From assembly GCF_014651015.1 (NCBI RefSeq), contig NZ_BMWB01000006.1, positions 186,001 to 250,000 of the forward strand: 64,000 bases of DNA, in the 5' to 3' direction. Shown in pieces: positions 8,968 to 17,913 of this stretch; position 1 is the stretch's first letter; each line of letters starts with the position of its first letter. The position numbers were made by a program, and so were the translations under genes. The DNA is from Streptomyces xantholiticus. GTDB lineage: Bacteria; Actinomycetota; Actinomycetes; Streptomycetales; Streptomycetaceae. Under the pieces are notes generated by a model that saw only the letters and a program-made list of their open reading frames with translations, was not told the DNA's origin and did not search any database.

Positions 8968-11058
8968 TCACACGACGAGGCCCTGACCGGGCCCCGGAGC
9001 GCGGTGGACCTGCGCCAGAACGATCACCGCGTCGTCCATCGGCACATCGGGCAGCAGGCTCGCGAGAATCCGGTCCGCCGTCGCCTCCAGTGACCCGGTC
9101 GCGCCGCGCAGATGGCCGCGGAGCGCCTCCATGCGGTCCTCGATGTCGTGGCCGCGGGCCTCGATCAGGCCGTCGGTGTACAGCGCCAGGGTGGCGCCCT
9201 CGGCGAGTTCGATCTCTGCCGTACGGAAGGGGAAGCCGCCGACTCCCAGCGGGATGCCCAGCACGTCGTCGAAGGTCACCACCGTGCCGTCCGGATTGCG
9301 CACCAGCAACGGCGGGTGGCCTGCGTTGGCCATGCGGGCGCGGCCGGTCGCCGGGTCGTAGAGGAGGTAGAGGCACGTCGCCAGTTCGATGCCGGCCTCC
9401 TGGGCGCAGGCGTCGAGCTCCGTGAGGACGTCCCCGGGTTCCCGGGTGTGGCGGGCCACGGCTTTGGCCGTGATGCGCAGTCGGCCCATCGCCGCCGCGG
9501 CCCGTACGCCGTGTCCCATCACATCGCCCACGACGAGCGCCACCCGGTCGCCGGGCAGGGTGATCACGTCGTACCAGTCGCCGCCGACCTCCGTGACCTG
9601 GCTCGCGGGCAGGTACCGGTGGGCGATGTCGATGTGGGGGCTGCTGCCGAGGGCGGTGGGGAGCAGCGCGCGTTGCAGGGTGAGGGCGATGCGCCGCACA
9701 TGGCTGTAGAGGCGGGCGTTGTCCAGGCACAGCGCGGCGCGCGAGGCCAGCTCTCCGGCGAGGCTGATGTCCTGATCGTCGAAGGCCGGGCGTGCGGCGG
9801 ACCGGCCGAACATCGTGAGCCCCTGCACCGTCCCGCGCGCGATCAGGGGGGCGATGAGCAGGCAGGTCAGGCCGCTGTCGGCCAGCAGCTGTGCGCGGGC
9901 CTGACGGATGACGGTCCGTGACATGAACTCGTCGTTCACGGGGACGGCGACGGGCCGGCCGGTCTGCATCATGGCGTGGATGGTGGATCCGGGCGGGTAG
10001 ACCACGCTCTCGAGTCCGCTCACCAGCTCCGGCGCGGGCGGCGGCAAGGTCGTTCCGGCCGCGATCCGGCGGGTGACCAGCGGCAGCCGGGGGTCGAAGA
10101 CCTCCGGCTCGTCCATCCAGTCCACGACCTCCACCACGGACGCGTCGGAGAAATCGGGGACCGCGGCCTCGACGAGTTCCCGGGCGGTGACCTTCACGTC
10201 CAGGGTGGTGCCGATGCCGGCGGCGGCCCGGTCGAGCAGGGCCAGCCGTCGGCGCCCCGCGGTCGCCTCGACGATCGCCTGCTCACGGTCGGTCACGTCG
10301 ACCAACAGGCCGCCCACTCCGCGGCGTGTGTCGCCCGCCCCACTGAGGGGGAACAGGCTCACCGACCGGACCTGGTCCCGGTCCGGACGGCCCGGCGTGC
10401 GCAGCCCCACGAGGGCGCCGACGACCGGACGGCCTTCGTCGGCGACGGCGCGCAGCATGCGCCCGTACGCGCCTCCGTCGGAGGTGACCATGAGCTCGTC
10501 CATGCGCCGCCCGATGTGGTCCTCGATCGGCAGTCCGTCCATGTCGGCGAGGGCCTGGTTGAGATGGATGTAGCGCAGGTTCTCGTCGAGCATCACCAGG
10601 CCGATGGGGCACGTCTCGAAGAGGGCGTCGAGGAACGTCAGGTTGGTCTTCACCCGGTCCAGTTCGTCGCCCCTGCTCGCAAGCCCCACGATCACGGACC
10701 GGCCGTCCTCGCCGGTCAGGGGGAAGACCCGGAATCCGCAGTCGAAGACGGAGCCTTCCGCATGCACCGCCGGCATCCGGACACGCCAGTAGCCCAGGGT
10801 CCGGCCGCGTTCCGCCAACCGAACGGCCGCGCCGGGTCCGCCGCCCGGCTCCCGCGGGAAGAGCAGCGCGGCGGGCCGGGACAGCACCGCCGCGGAGTCA
10901 TGGCCGAAGAGGCGCTGCGCACCGGGCCCCCAGTAGCAGATCCGGTCTTCCTCGTCGATACCGAGCACGGCCACCGGGACGTGCTCCAGCAGGGTTCCCG
11001 GCTCCGAGCGCAGCGAGCCGGACGACTGACCTCCCCCCGGCCTGTCCGTCGGCACCAT
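8968..11058 (-). CDS. PAS-PAS-GAF-SpoIIE serine phosphatase
   Basis: 696 aa multidomain sensor phosphatase. Order: PAS (about 20-130, with GIDEEDRICYWGPGAQRLFG), second PAS (about 145-265, ENLRYIHLNQALADMDG), GAF (about 285-455, ending ASRAALCLDNARLY) and PP2C/SpoIIE (about 470-690, VGGDWYDVITLPG, VVGDVMGHGVRAAA, ALYTDGLIEARG, PMDDAVIVLAQ). It should regulate an anti-sigma antagonist in response to a ligand or redox signal. ATG 11058 was preferred over GTG 11076 because AAAGGGGG lies just upstream of the ATG. No partner genes are adjacent. Confidence 0.94.
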   Translation of the reverse strand: MVPTDRPGGGQSSGSLRSEPGTLLEHVPVAVLGIDEEDRICYWGPGAQRLFGHDSAAVLSRPAALLFPREPGGGPGAAVRLAERGRTLGYWRVRMPAVHAEGSVFDCGFRVFPLTGEDGRSVIVGLASRGDELDRVKTNLTFLDALFETCPIGLVMLDENLRYIHLNQALADMDGLPIEDHIGRRMDELMVTSDGGAYGRMLRAVADEGRPVVGALVGLRTPGRPDRDQVRSVSLFPLSGAGDTRRGVGGLLVDVTDREQAIVEATAGRRRLALLDRAAAGIGTTLDVKVTARELVEAAVPDFSDASVVEVVDWMDEPEVFDPRLPLVTRRIAAGTTLPPPAPELVSGLESVVYPPGSTIHAMMQTGRPVAVPVNDEFMSRTVIRQARAQLLADSGLTCLLIAPLIARGTVQGLTMFGRSAARPAFDDQDISLAGELASRAALCLDNARLYSHVRRIALTLQRALLPTALGSSPHIDIAHRYLPASQVTEVGGDWYDVITLPGDRVALVVGDVMGHGVRAAAAMGRLRITAKAVARHTREPGDVLTELDACAQEAGIELATCLYLLYDPATGRARMANAGHPPLLVRNPDGTVVTFDDVLGIPLGVGGFPFRTAEIELAEGATLALYTDGLIEARGHDIEDRMEALRGHLRGATGSLEATADRILASLLPDVPMDDAVIVLAQVHRAPGPGQGLVV

Positions 11059-11380
11059 GGGCCCCCTTTCAGGCACTGCAGGCGGCGCCGAATGCGCCCG
11101 CCCCGCGGCGCCCGGGCCTCAGCTGCAATTCTGCCCGTCCTCCGCTGTTCGGACATCACGGCGGAGAACGGCAAGGGGCGGCCCGGTGATCCACCGATCA
11201 CGAGCGACACCGGCCGCGCGACCTCCGGGAGCGCCAGGAAATCCGGGACCGCCGAAGAACGCCGGGAGGGCCGCGGGCGTTTCGGCCATGGGCGGCCGGC
11301 GGCGCGGGGCCCGCCGACGGCCTATGGGCCTGACCGGACCGGGCGGGGTCCCATCCGGTCGCGGCCGGCGCGTTCGGCGG
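11059..11380. other. non-coding interval
   Basis: Upstream region of the PAS-GAF-SpoIIE gene and downstream region of nothing recognised. GC-rich with no convincing reading frame, RNA gene or strong hairpin seen. Confidence 0.5.
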
Positions 11381-12001
11381 CTACTCGAACCGCGAGGTGT
11401 CGCCCGCCCCTCGGCGTACGATCTCGGGTTCGCCGCCGGAGAAGTCGATGACCGTCGTCGGCTCGGTGCCGCAGTCGCCGGAGTCGACCACGGCGTCCAC
11501 CACATGGTCGAGCCGCTCCTTGATCTCCCAGCCCTGAGTCATCGGCTCCTCCTCGTCGGGCAGGAGCAGTGTGCTGGAGAGCAACGGCTCACCGAGCTCG
11601 GCGACCAGTGCCTGGGCGACGACGTGGTCGGGGATCCGGACGCCGACGGTCTTCTTCTTCGGGTGCAGCAGCTGGCGCGGCACCTCCTTCGTCGCGGGAA
11701 GGATGAAGGTGTAACTGCCGGGCGTCGCCGCTTTGATCGCGCGGAACACGTCGTTGTCGACGTGCACGAACTGCCCCAGCTGCGCGAAGTTCTGACACAC
11801 CAGCGTGAAGTGGTGACGGTCGTCCAGATTGCGGATGGTCCGGATCCGGCCGATGCCGTCACGACTGCCCAGCCGGCATCCCAGTGCGAAGCAGGAGTCC
11901 GTCGGGTACACCACGAGCCCGTCGGCTCTGATGCTGTCGACCACGGTGCCGATGGTGCGTCGGTGAGGGTTCTCGGGGTGCACGTCGAAGTACTTCGCCA
12001 T
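11381..12001 (-). CDS. YrdC/Sua5 family threonylcarbamoyl-AMP synthase-like protein
   Basis: 206 aa single YrdC domain with the family blocks VVYPTDSCFALGC, GRIRTIRNLDDRHHFTLVC, TPGSYTFILPATKEVPRQL and VGVRIPDHVVAQALV. YrdC/Sua5 proteins form threonylcarbamoyl-AMP for the t6A37 tRNA modification. This shorter version has no Sua5 C-terminal domain and resembles the YciO branch, whose role is less certain. It is probably a paralogue of the essential enzyme. Start ATG 12001; 93 bp separate it from the TetR gene transcribed in the same direction. Confidence 0.9.
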   Translation of the reverse strand: MAKYFDVHPENPHRRTIGTVVDSIRADGLVVYPTDSCFALGCRLGSRDGIGRIRTIRNLDDRHHFTLVCQNFAQLGQFVHVDNDVFRAIKAATPGSYTFILPATKEVPRQLLHPKKKTVGVRIPDHVVAQALVAELGEPLLSSTLLLPDEEEPMTQGWEIKERLDHVVDAVVDSGDCGTEPTTVIDFSGGEPEIVRRGAGDTSRFE

Positions 12002-12094
12002 CCGCCGAGTCTAGGGCGTGACCGGCGGTTCAGGGCTCCTGGTCGATCAAACCACGTCGCCGACGTACTCCTTCGGGCAGGACTTCGTCTCCTG

Positions 12095-12814
12095 CTAGGG
12101 CTGCTGCCAGGGGTGGCCGCTCCTGAGGGCGATGCCGTCGAGGACCATGGACAGGTACTGACGGGCGATCTCGTCGGGGCTGTGCAGGCCGCCGGGCCGG
12201 TACCAGGACGCGGCGACCCAGACGGTGTCACGCACGAAGCGGTAGGTGAGCCGGACGTCCAGGTCGGCGCGGAAGACCTGGGCGGCGACCCCTCGCTCCA
12301 GCGTTCCCAGCCAGGCCTTCTCGAACTTCTGCTGCGACTCGGCGAGATATGTGAAGCGGGGCTGGGCCGAGAGGTACCTGGACTCCTTCTGGTAGATCGC
12401 CACGGCCGCACGGTGCCGATCGATCTCCCGGAAGGACTCGACGACGAGCGCCTCGATGGTCTCCCTCGGGCCGAGATCCGCGGCCAGCACGGCGTCGTAC
12501 CCGGCCCAGAGTTCGTCGAGGAAGGTGGAGAGGATCTCGTCGAGCATCGACTCCTTGGAGTCGAAGTGGTAATAGAGGCTCCCTGCCAGCATTCCGGCCG
12601 CGTCAGCGATCTTGCGGACGGTGGTGGCGTTGTAGCCCAGCTCGGCGAAGACTTCGGCGGCGACGCCGAGCAGTTCGCTCCGCCGCTCGGGCGAGGAGCT
12701 CACCGTCTTCTTCTTGCCGTCGGCCGGCACGCTGCCGGCCGACGCGCTGCTGTTGGGCACATTACGTTTCGGCACGCTGCCATTGTCGTCCCCTGCGATG
12801 CCCGTGGATGCCAC
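12095..12814 (-). CDS. TetR-family repressor, KstR2-like
   Basis: 239 aa. A disordered Ser/Lys-rich N-terminus of about 40 residues precedes a TetR helix-turn-helix (NATTVRKIADAAGMLAGSLYYHF). The C-terminal half closely follows mycobacterial KstR2, the CoA-ester-responsive repressor of late steroid ring catabolism: QKESRYLSAQPRFTYL, DLDVRLTYRFVRDTVWV, WYRPGG and YLSMVLDGIA match block by block. The nearby genes are not steroid-ring genes, so its regulon must lie elsewhere or the context has been lost (see the gene remnant next to it). GTG 12814 gives the longest form; a GTG 13 codons in is an alternative. Confidence 0.88.
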   Translation of the reverse strand: MASTGIAGDDNGSVPKRNVPNSSASAGSVPADGKKKTVSSSPERRSELLGVAAEVFAELGYNATTVRKIADAAGMLAGSLYYHFDSKESMLDEILSTFLDELWAGYDAVLAADLGPRETIEALVVESFREIDRHRAAVAIYQKESRYLSAQPRFTYLAESQQKFEKAWLGTLERGVAAQVFRADLDVRLTYRFVRDTVWVAASWYRPGGLHSPDEIARQYLSMVLDGIALRSGHPWQQP

Positions 12815-12860
12815 GGCCCGGCTTCCCGCAGCTCAGCCGGTGGCCCGCACGGCGTCGGGG

Positions 12861-12960
12861 TCAGACCTCCGCGCCGCCGACCAGCGCGGTGACCAGCCGC
12901 AGCCGCCCCTCGCTCCCGTCCTTCCGCTCGGCGAGTCGTAGGCGATGACCTTGCCGCCCA
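12861..12960 (-). pseudogene. 3' tail of a lost gene, frameshifted
   Basis: On the minus strand this reads GGKVIAYD, then after a one-base shift LAERKDGSEGRLRLVTALV and GGAEV with a TGA stop at 12863-12861. The two parts look like one C-terminus broken by a single-base deletion at about 12935. The coding signal stops where the spermidine-synthase-like gene ends (12961). I do not recognise the parent family. It looks like the residue of a gene that once lay upstream of the KstR2-like regulator. Confidence 0.45.
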
Positions 12961-15006
12961 CTAGGACCGCGTCTCTGACTCCAGCGGCCGTGGCTCGGGC
13001 AGCGCGGGCGCGTCCGGGCCGTTGCCGTTCAGGCGCATCGCCGCGTAGGCACCCAGGTAGAGCGCGGCGACGATCAGCAGCAGCGTCTGATAACCCGTCA
13101 GCAGCGCGAGATACTCCAGGGTGCCGCCGGTGAGGGCGCCGAGCAGGTTGGCGCCGAAGGCGGCCGTGGGGTCGGGGGCGGAGGCCAGCCGGTCGGAGAA
13201 GATCAGGTTGGCGCAGAAGATGGGCGCGAAGGCGAGGGCGATCGCAGCGGCGAGCCGTCCGGCGAAGGGCAGCGCGAGGACGGACTCCGCGGGGACCAGC
13301 CAGGCCACGGCCAGGGTGGCGAGCAGGACGAGCGTCATGACGGGCTGGTTGAGCCGCCGCATCCGGCGGCGTACTTCGACGCCGGCCAGCACGGCGAGCA
13401 GTACGCCGATGAAGACCAGGGCGTTGACCAGCCAGGTGGTGCCGAAATAGAGGGCGAAGCCGATGACGCTCTTGGTCTCCAGCAGCATGAACGCGGCGCC
13501 GAGGAGGAACATGTCGGCGTAGCGGACGGTGCGCCGGACGCGGACCCCGGTGAGGCGCACGGACAGCACGGTGACCAGCAGGATGCCCCCGAGTGCGCCA
13601 AGGTACAGGCTGGGGATGGAGCGCTGGAGCAGATAGGGGAAGGGGTGGTCGTCGGTCGCGGGCTCCGGGACGGGGCCACTGGCCCGCCAGGTCTTCGCGC
13701 AGGACTGGTCGGCCGTGGTCCGGCCGGCCACGAACACGGCTTGTCGGCCACCGTAATCGGTCATGCAGGGGGCGTGTCCGAACACCGTGGTGAGATCACC
13801 GGCGAACCGGTCGATCAGCCACTCCTTGCGATAGTAGTTGTACATCGTGAACGCGCCGTGCGGGGCCAGGTGTTCGCGCGCGGCCTCGAATGCCTCCCGG
13901 GTGAACAGATAGCTTTCCAGCCGGAGATTGCTTGCACCCGAGACGAGTGTCAGTGAATCCGGCAGCGCGAGGACGATCAAGTCGTAGCGGGCGTTGGTCC
14001 GTTCGAGAAAAGCGCGGCCGTCGTCGATATATGTGTGCACCCTGGGGTCGTCGTACGGCTTCTCGGGATGCAGCCGCGCGCCGATCTCCCGCAGTTCCGG
14101 GTCGATTTCGACGGCGTCCACGCGCCGCGCCCCGTGGGCCAGCGCGACGGCGACGTCGTTGCCGTTGCCGGCGCCGATGACGAGGACCCTGCGATAGGGG
14201 TTGCCAGGCGTTTCGCGATACGGCCGGCCGTACGGCGAGTCCGGCCTCATCAGGGCACTGAGCGGCGCGATGCTCTGGTGCGGCACGCCGTTGGCGGAGA
14301 TCTTGTAGTCGCGGGTGCTGCTGCCCGCCGGGGGCCGCTCGACCTCGATCTTGTAGTACGGCGACCAGGAGACGCCCTGCGCCGCCGATTCGAAGGCCAG
14401 GACCGCCACCATCACGGTGAGCGGTACGGCGTAGCGCATGCTGTTGCGTCGTCCGCCGAGCACGAGCATGGCCAGTCCGGCGATCACTCCCCAGGCGACC
14501 GAGGGGGCGCTCAGCCAGGACAGCAGGGCGAACGCCACGCACCCGGAGAGGGCGCCGAGGAGGTCGTACTGGTACGCCTCCAGGGACGGCAGCTGCCGGA
14601 ACAGGTCTGCGGTGATCTTGCCGATGGCTGCCATGACGACCGCGGCCAACAGGAAGAGGACCGGGAGGGTGACCCATTGGGGCAGTCCTGTGGTTTTCAC
14701 GGCGGTGAAGTAGATGACCTCACCGCTGGTCTGCTGCACCTGGACCGGAAATGCCCGTACCAGGACGACCAGGACGGCCAGCGGGACGGGCGCCCAGAGC
14801 TTCAGCCACTGCCCTCGTCGGGCCGGAATGAGGAATCCAAGGCCGATACCGAGGAACGAGCCGAGGAGAATGAAGTTCGAGAAGTAACTCAGATGGACGA
14901 TGTTGGCACCAGCCCAGCGGATCAGTGCCAATTCGACGAACAGCATGGTCGCGCTGGCCAGCATTAGTTTTCCGCGAATTCCCCGGGCGCCAGTGCGACA
15001 TTCCAT
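12961..15006 (-). CDS. membrane-embedded spermidine synthase-like protein
   Basis: 681 aa: about 7 N-terminal membrane segments, a soluble Rossmann domain (about residues 215-440) and about 7 C-terminal membrane segments. The soluble domain has the spermidine synthase/SAM-binding features VLVIGAGNGNDVAVAL, VDAVEIDPELREIG, YDDPRVHTYIDDGRAFL and YDLIVLALPDS. Such fusions are common in bacteria; whether they make polyamines is unknown, and many lack full aminopropyltransferase residues. ATG 15006 is the longest start; an internal ATG 14 codons later also has a GGA upstream. It has no co-oriented neighbour upstream. Confidence 0.85.
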   Translation of the reverse strand: MECRTGARGIRGKLMLASATMLFVELALIRWAGANIVHLSYFSNFILLGSFLGIGLGFLIPARRGQWLKLWAPVPLAVLVVLVRAFPVQVQQTSGEVIYFTAVKTTGLPQWVTLPVLFLLAAVVMAAIGKITADLFRQLPSLEAYQYDLLGALSGCVAFALLSWLSAPSVAWGVIAGLAMLVLGGRRNSMRYAVPLTVMVAVLAFESAAQGVSWSPYYKIEVERPPAGSSTRDYKISANGVPHQSIAPLSALMRPDSPYGRPYRETPGNPYRRVLVIGAGNGNDVAVALAHGARRVDAVEIDPELREIGARLHPEKPYDDPRVHTYIDDGRAFLERTNARYDLIVLALPDSLTLVSGASNLRLESYLFTREAFEAAREHLAPHGAFTMYNYYRKEWLIDRFAGDLTTVFGHAPCMTDYGGRQAVFVAGRTTADQSCAKTWRASGPVPEPATDDHPFPYLLQRSIPSLYLGALGGILLVTVLSVRLTGVRVRRTVRYADMFLLGAAFMLLETKSVIGFALYFGTTWLVNALVFIGVLLAVLAGVEVRRRMRRLNQPVMTLVLLATLAVAWLVPAESVLALPFAGRLAAAIALAFAPIFCANLIFSDRLASAPDPTAAFGANLLGALTGGTLEYLALLTGYQTLLLIVAALYLGAYAAMRLNGNGPDAPALPEPRPLESETRS

Positions 15007-15528
15007 GTGCCGAAAGGTGCCACTTTCGCCGCGCCGAGTCGAGCACCCGCGTGTCCGGCCCGGTGGCCTTTCTCCACCCTGACCGGCCGGATGAACACAC
15101 TCTGTCGACGGCCCACGACCACCTCCAGGATCATCCTGGACACGGTCTGCCGACCACCAGGCGGCCCGTCGATCACCCGGCCGACGATGCGAGCCGAGCC
15201 ACTGGCGGGATCAAGGACCGTCAGGTTCGCGAATGGTCTCCTCACGCCGCACCGCCACCCACCCCCCGGACGACACGCCGATTACCCAAACGCGGTCGCC
15301 GCGTCGTTCCCCGATCAGGCATCCCTCTTCGATACTGGATGTTGTCGCCCCGTTTGCCGGCGTCGGACGCTCGACTCCTGATGGTTCGTCAGGAACTGAG
15401 CGTCACGTCATCATCAGCTCTGCCGGAAACCACCGTACGCCGCCGTCAACAGCCACAGCTTCTTACTACCTGCTGATCAGGCAGAACCCTGTCCAGGAAC
15501 CTGGCTGCAACTTTCCCGGGAGGAACCG
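15007..15528. other. intergenic region between divergent genes, with hairpin
   Basis: 522 bp between the divergently transcribed spermidine-synthase-like gene and dhaK. No convincing gene. It holds the hairpin listed at 15366-15404 and must contain the promoters of both flanking units. Confidence 0.5.
15366..15404. promoter_or_regulatory. stem-loop in dhaK leader region
   Basis: GACGCTC (15366-15372) pairs with GAGCGTC (15398-15404), and the inner CCTGA (15377-15381) pairs with TCAGG (15389-15393) around a 7-base loop. It lies about 125 bp upstream of dhaK and could be an operator or an RNA structure; no matching family was identified. Confidence 0.45.
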
Positions 15529-16521
15529 TTGAGGATGCTCATCAATGTGCCGGAGACCGTGGTCGCGGACGCGCTGCGCGGGATGGCGGCGGCGCACCCC
15601 GAGTTGGCCGTGGACATCGAGAACCGGGTGATCGTGCGGCGGGACGCGCCCGTCGCGGGGAAGGTGGCGCTGGTATCCGGCGGCGGGTCGGGGCACGAGC
15701 CCTTGCACGGTGGTTTCGTCGGGCCCGGGATGCTCGACGGGGCCTGTCCCGGAGAGGTGTTCACCAGCCCGGTGCCCGACCAGATGGTGCGGGCCGCCGC
15801 CGCGGTCGACAGCGGCGAGGGCGTGCTGTTGGTCGTGAAGAACTACACCGGTGACGTGCTGAACTTCGACATGGCCGTCGAGCTCGCCGAGGACGAAGGT
15901 GTACGGCTGGGCAAGGTCCTGGTCGACGACGACGTGGCCGTGACCGACAGTCTGTACACGGCCGGGCGGCGCGGCACCGGGGCGACCCTGTTCGTGGAGA
16001 AGATCGCCGGGGCTGCCGCCGAGGAGCGGGCTCCGCTGGAGCGGGTGGAGGCGATCGGCCGGCAGGTGAACGGGTCGTCCCGCAGCTTCGGCGTCGCGCT
16101 GAGCGCCTGCAGCACACCGGCCAAGGGCGGCCCCACCTTCGATCTGCCGCCCGGCGAACTGGAGCTGGGCGTCGGCATCCACGGCGAGCCGGGGCGGGAG
16201 CGGCGCCCGATGATGACGTCGCGGGAGATCGCCGACTTCGCCGTGGAGGCCGTGCTGGAGGATCTGCGCCCCTCCGGCCCGGTGATCGCGCTCGTCAACG
16301 GCATGGGGGCGACACCGCTGCTGGAGCTGTACGGCTTCAACGCGGAGGTCCAGCGGGTGCTTGCGGAGCGGGACGTGGCCGTGGCCCGTACCCTCGTGGG
16401 CAATTACGTGACATCGCTCGACATGGCAGGCGTCTCGGTGACGCTCTGCGAGGTGGACGAGGAACTGCTCAGGCTGTGGGACGCGCCGGTGCGGACGCCG
16501 GCGCTGCGATGGGGCCTGTGA
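15529..16521 (+). CDS. dhaK: dihydroxyacetone kinase subunit DhaK
   Basis: 330 aa substrate-binding subunit of PTS-dependent dihydroxyacetone kinase. Visible are GGGSGHEPLHGGFVG (glycine-rich dihydroxyacetone-binding loop), VVKNYTGDVLNFDMA, and GVGIHGEPGRER with the histidine that forms a hemiaminal with dihydroxyacetone. Start TTG 15529 has GGGAGG 5 bases upstream; ATG 15535 is less well placed. First gene of dhaKLM, 53 bp from dhaL. The product, dihydroxyacetone phosphate, enters glycolysis. Confidence 0.96.
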   Translation: MRMLINVPETVVADALRGMAAAHPELAVDIENRVIVRRDAPVAGKVALVSGGGSGHEPLHGGFVGPGMLDGACPGEVFTSPVPDQMVRAAAAVDSGEGVLLVVKNYTGDVLNFDMAVELAEDEGVRLGKVLVDDDVAVTDSLYTAGRRGTGATLFVEKIAGAAAEERAPLERVEAIGRQVNGSSRSFGVALSACSTPAKGGPTFDLPPGELELGVGIHGEPGRERRPMMTSREIADFAVEAVLEDLRPSGPVIALVNGMGATPLLELYGFNAEVQRVLAERDVAVARTLVGNYVTSLDMAGVSVTLCEVDEELLRLWDAPVRTPALRWGL

Positions 16522-16574
16522 CGGGCCGCCGTACCGTTACCGCTCGAACAGACCGACTCACCCAGGGAGTTCCT

Positions 16575-17189
16575 GTGCTCGACGCCGAATTCTTCCGCCG
16601 CTGGCTGGCCGCCGTCGCCGCCTTGGTGGACCGGGAGGCGGATCGACTGACCGAGCTGGACTCGGCGATCGGCGACGCGGACCACGGCAGCAATCTCCGG
16701 CGCGGGTTCACGGCCGTCGGCGCCGCTCTGGAGAAGGAGCCGCCGGCGACGCCCGGTGCGGTCCTGATGCTGGCCGGACGGCAGCTGGTCTCGACGGTCG
16801 GTGGCGCGTCCGGTCCGCTGTACGGGACGCTGCTGCGACGTACCGGCAAGGCACTGGGCGACGACGCCGAGGTGACACCGGCGCAGCTCGCACAGGCGCT
16901 GCGGGCGGGCGTCGCCGCGGTGGCGCAGCTGGGCGGCGCGAAGGCGGGCGACAAGACCATGCTGGACGCCCTCGAACCGGCCGTGGCGGCGCTCGGCGAC
17001 AGGACGGAGTCGTTCGCGGCGGCCCGCGTGGCGGCCGAACAGGGAGCACTGGCGACCGTGCCTCTGCTCGCCCGCAAGGGCAGGGCGAGCTACCTCGGTG
17101 AGCGCAGCATCGGACACCAGGACCCCGGAGCCACCTCGTCCGCCCTGCTGGTCGCCGCGCTCGCCGAGACGGCGGAGGCGGCGGCGTGA
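16575..17189 (+). CDS. dhaL: dihydroxyacetone kinase ADP-binding subunit DhaL
   Basis: 204 aa, helical-barrel nucleotide-binding subunit. LDSAIGDADHGSNLRRGF contains the Mg-ADP-coordinating aspartates, and VGGASGPLYGTLL and GAKAGDKTMLDAL complete the site. In PTS-dependent systems the bound ADP is re-phosphorylated by DhaM and the phosphate passed to dihydroxyacetone on DhaK. GTG 16575 was chosen for AGGGAG 5 bases upstream and the normal family length. It overlaps dhaM by 4 bases. Confidence 0.95.
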   Translation: MLDAEFFRRWLAAVAALVDREADRLTELDSAIGDADHGSNLRRGFTAVGAALEKEPPATPGAVLMLAGRQLVSTVGGASGPLYGTLLRRTGKALGDDAEVTPAQLAQALRAGVAAVAQLGGAKAGDKTMLDALEPAVAALGDRTESFAAARVAAEQGALATVPLLARKGRASYLGERSIGHQDPGATSSALLVAALAETAEAAA

Positions 17190-17593
17190 GCGACGGCAAG
17201 CAGGTCGGGATCGTGCTGGTCTCGCACAGCAAGGAGGTCGCCGCGGCCGTCGCCGAGCTCGCCAAGGGGCTCTCGGGCGGCGGGGCGGCCCCGGTTGCGT
17301 CCGCCGGCGGCACACCGGACGGCGGCCTCGGCACCAGCGCGGAGCTGATCACCGCCGCGGCGGAGGAGGTCGACGGCGGCGCGGGTGTCGCGGTCCTGGT
17401 GGACCTGGGCAGCGCCGTACTGACCGTCAAGGCGCTGCTGGCCGAGGGCGACGAGCTGCCCGCCGGCACTCGGCTGGTGGACGCGCCGTTCGTGGAAGGC
17501 GCGGTGGCGGCAGTGGTGACCGCCTCCGCGGGTGGCGACCTGGACGCGGTCGAGGCCGCGGCGTCGGAGGCATACGCCTACCGGAAGCAGTGA
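17186..17593 (+). CDS. dhaM: PTS-dependent dihydroxyacetone kinase phosphotransferase DhaM
   Basis: 135 aa EIIA-Man-like domain only. GIVLVSHSKEVA contains the phospho-accepting histidine, and VDLGSAVLTVKALL is the conserved dimer-site block. It accepts phosphate from HPr and passes it to ADP on DhaL. Unlike E. coli DhaM it has no HPr or EI domain, which is the usual actinobacterial form. The GTG start overlaps the dhaL stop (GTGA). Last gene of the operon. Confidence 0.95.
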   Translation: MSDGKQVGIVLVSHSKEVAAAVAELAKGLSGGGAAPVASAGGTPDGGLGTSAELITAAAEEVDGGAGVAVLVDLGSAVLTVKALLAEGDELPAGTRLVDAPFVEGAVAAVVTASAGGDLDAVEAAASEAYAYRKQ

Positions 17594-17689
17594 CGCAAGG
17601 CGGCCCGTGGCCGGAATGTGGCGAACGGCTCACCCGGCCGCGGGCCGGTGCGCCTGTGCGCGGCTTGTGATGTCGCTGGTCGGCGCATT

Positions 17690-17872
17690 ACTGTCACGGG
17701 GCCTTGGTGTTCGGGAAACCGGTGCGGTACCGGTGCGGCCCTCGCCACTGTGATCGGGAAGTCCGGTTCCAACCCCTCGCGGGGAGCCACTGGGACATCG
17801 CGCCTGCGCGTGGTGCCCGGGAAGGCGGAGTCCGGGCGGCATGACCCGTCAGCCAGGAGACCGGCCGGGGTG
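17690..17872 (+). ncRNA. cobalamin riboswitch
   Basis: The leader of cbiM shows the adenosylcobalamin riboswitch landmarks in order: TTGGTGTTCGGGAAACCGG at the 5' side, GCCACTGTGATCGGGAAG, GAGCCACTGGGACA, CCCGGGAAGGCGG, and the B12 box GCCAGGAGACC at about 17852-17862. Limits are estimated by eye. It should shut down cobalt uptake when cobalamin is plentiful. Confidence 0.95.
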
Positions 17873-17913
17873 CGCTGTCCATCCACGAGGTGCTGGAGAG
17901 GGTCTCCCACATC

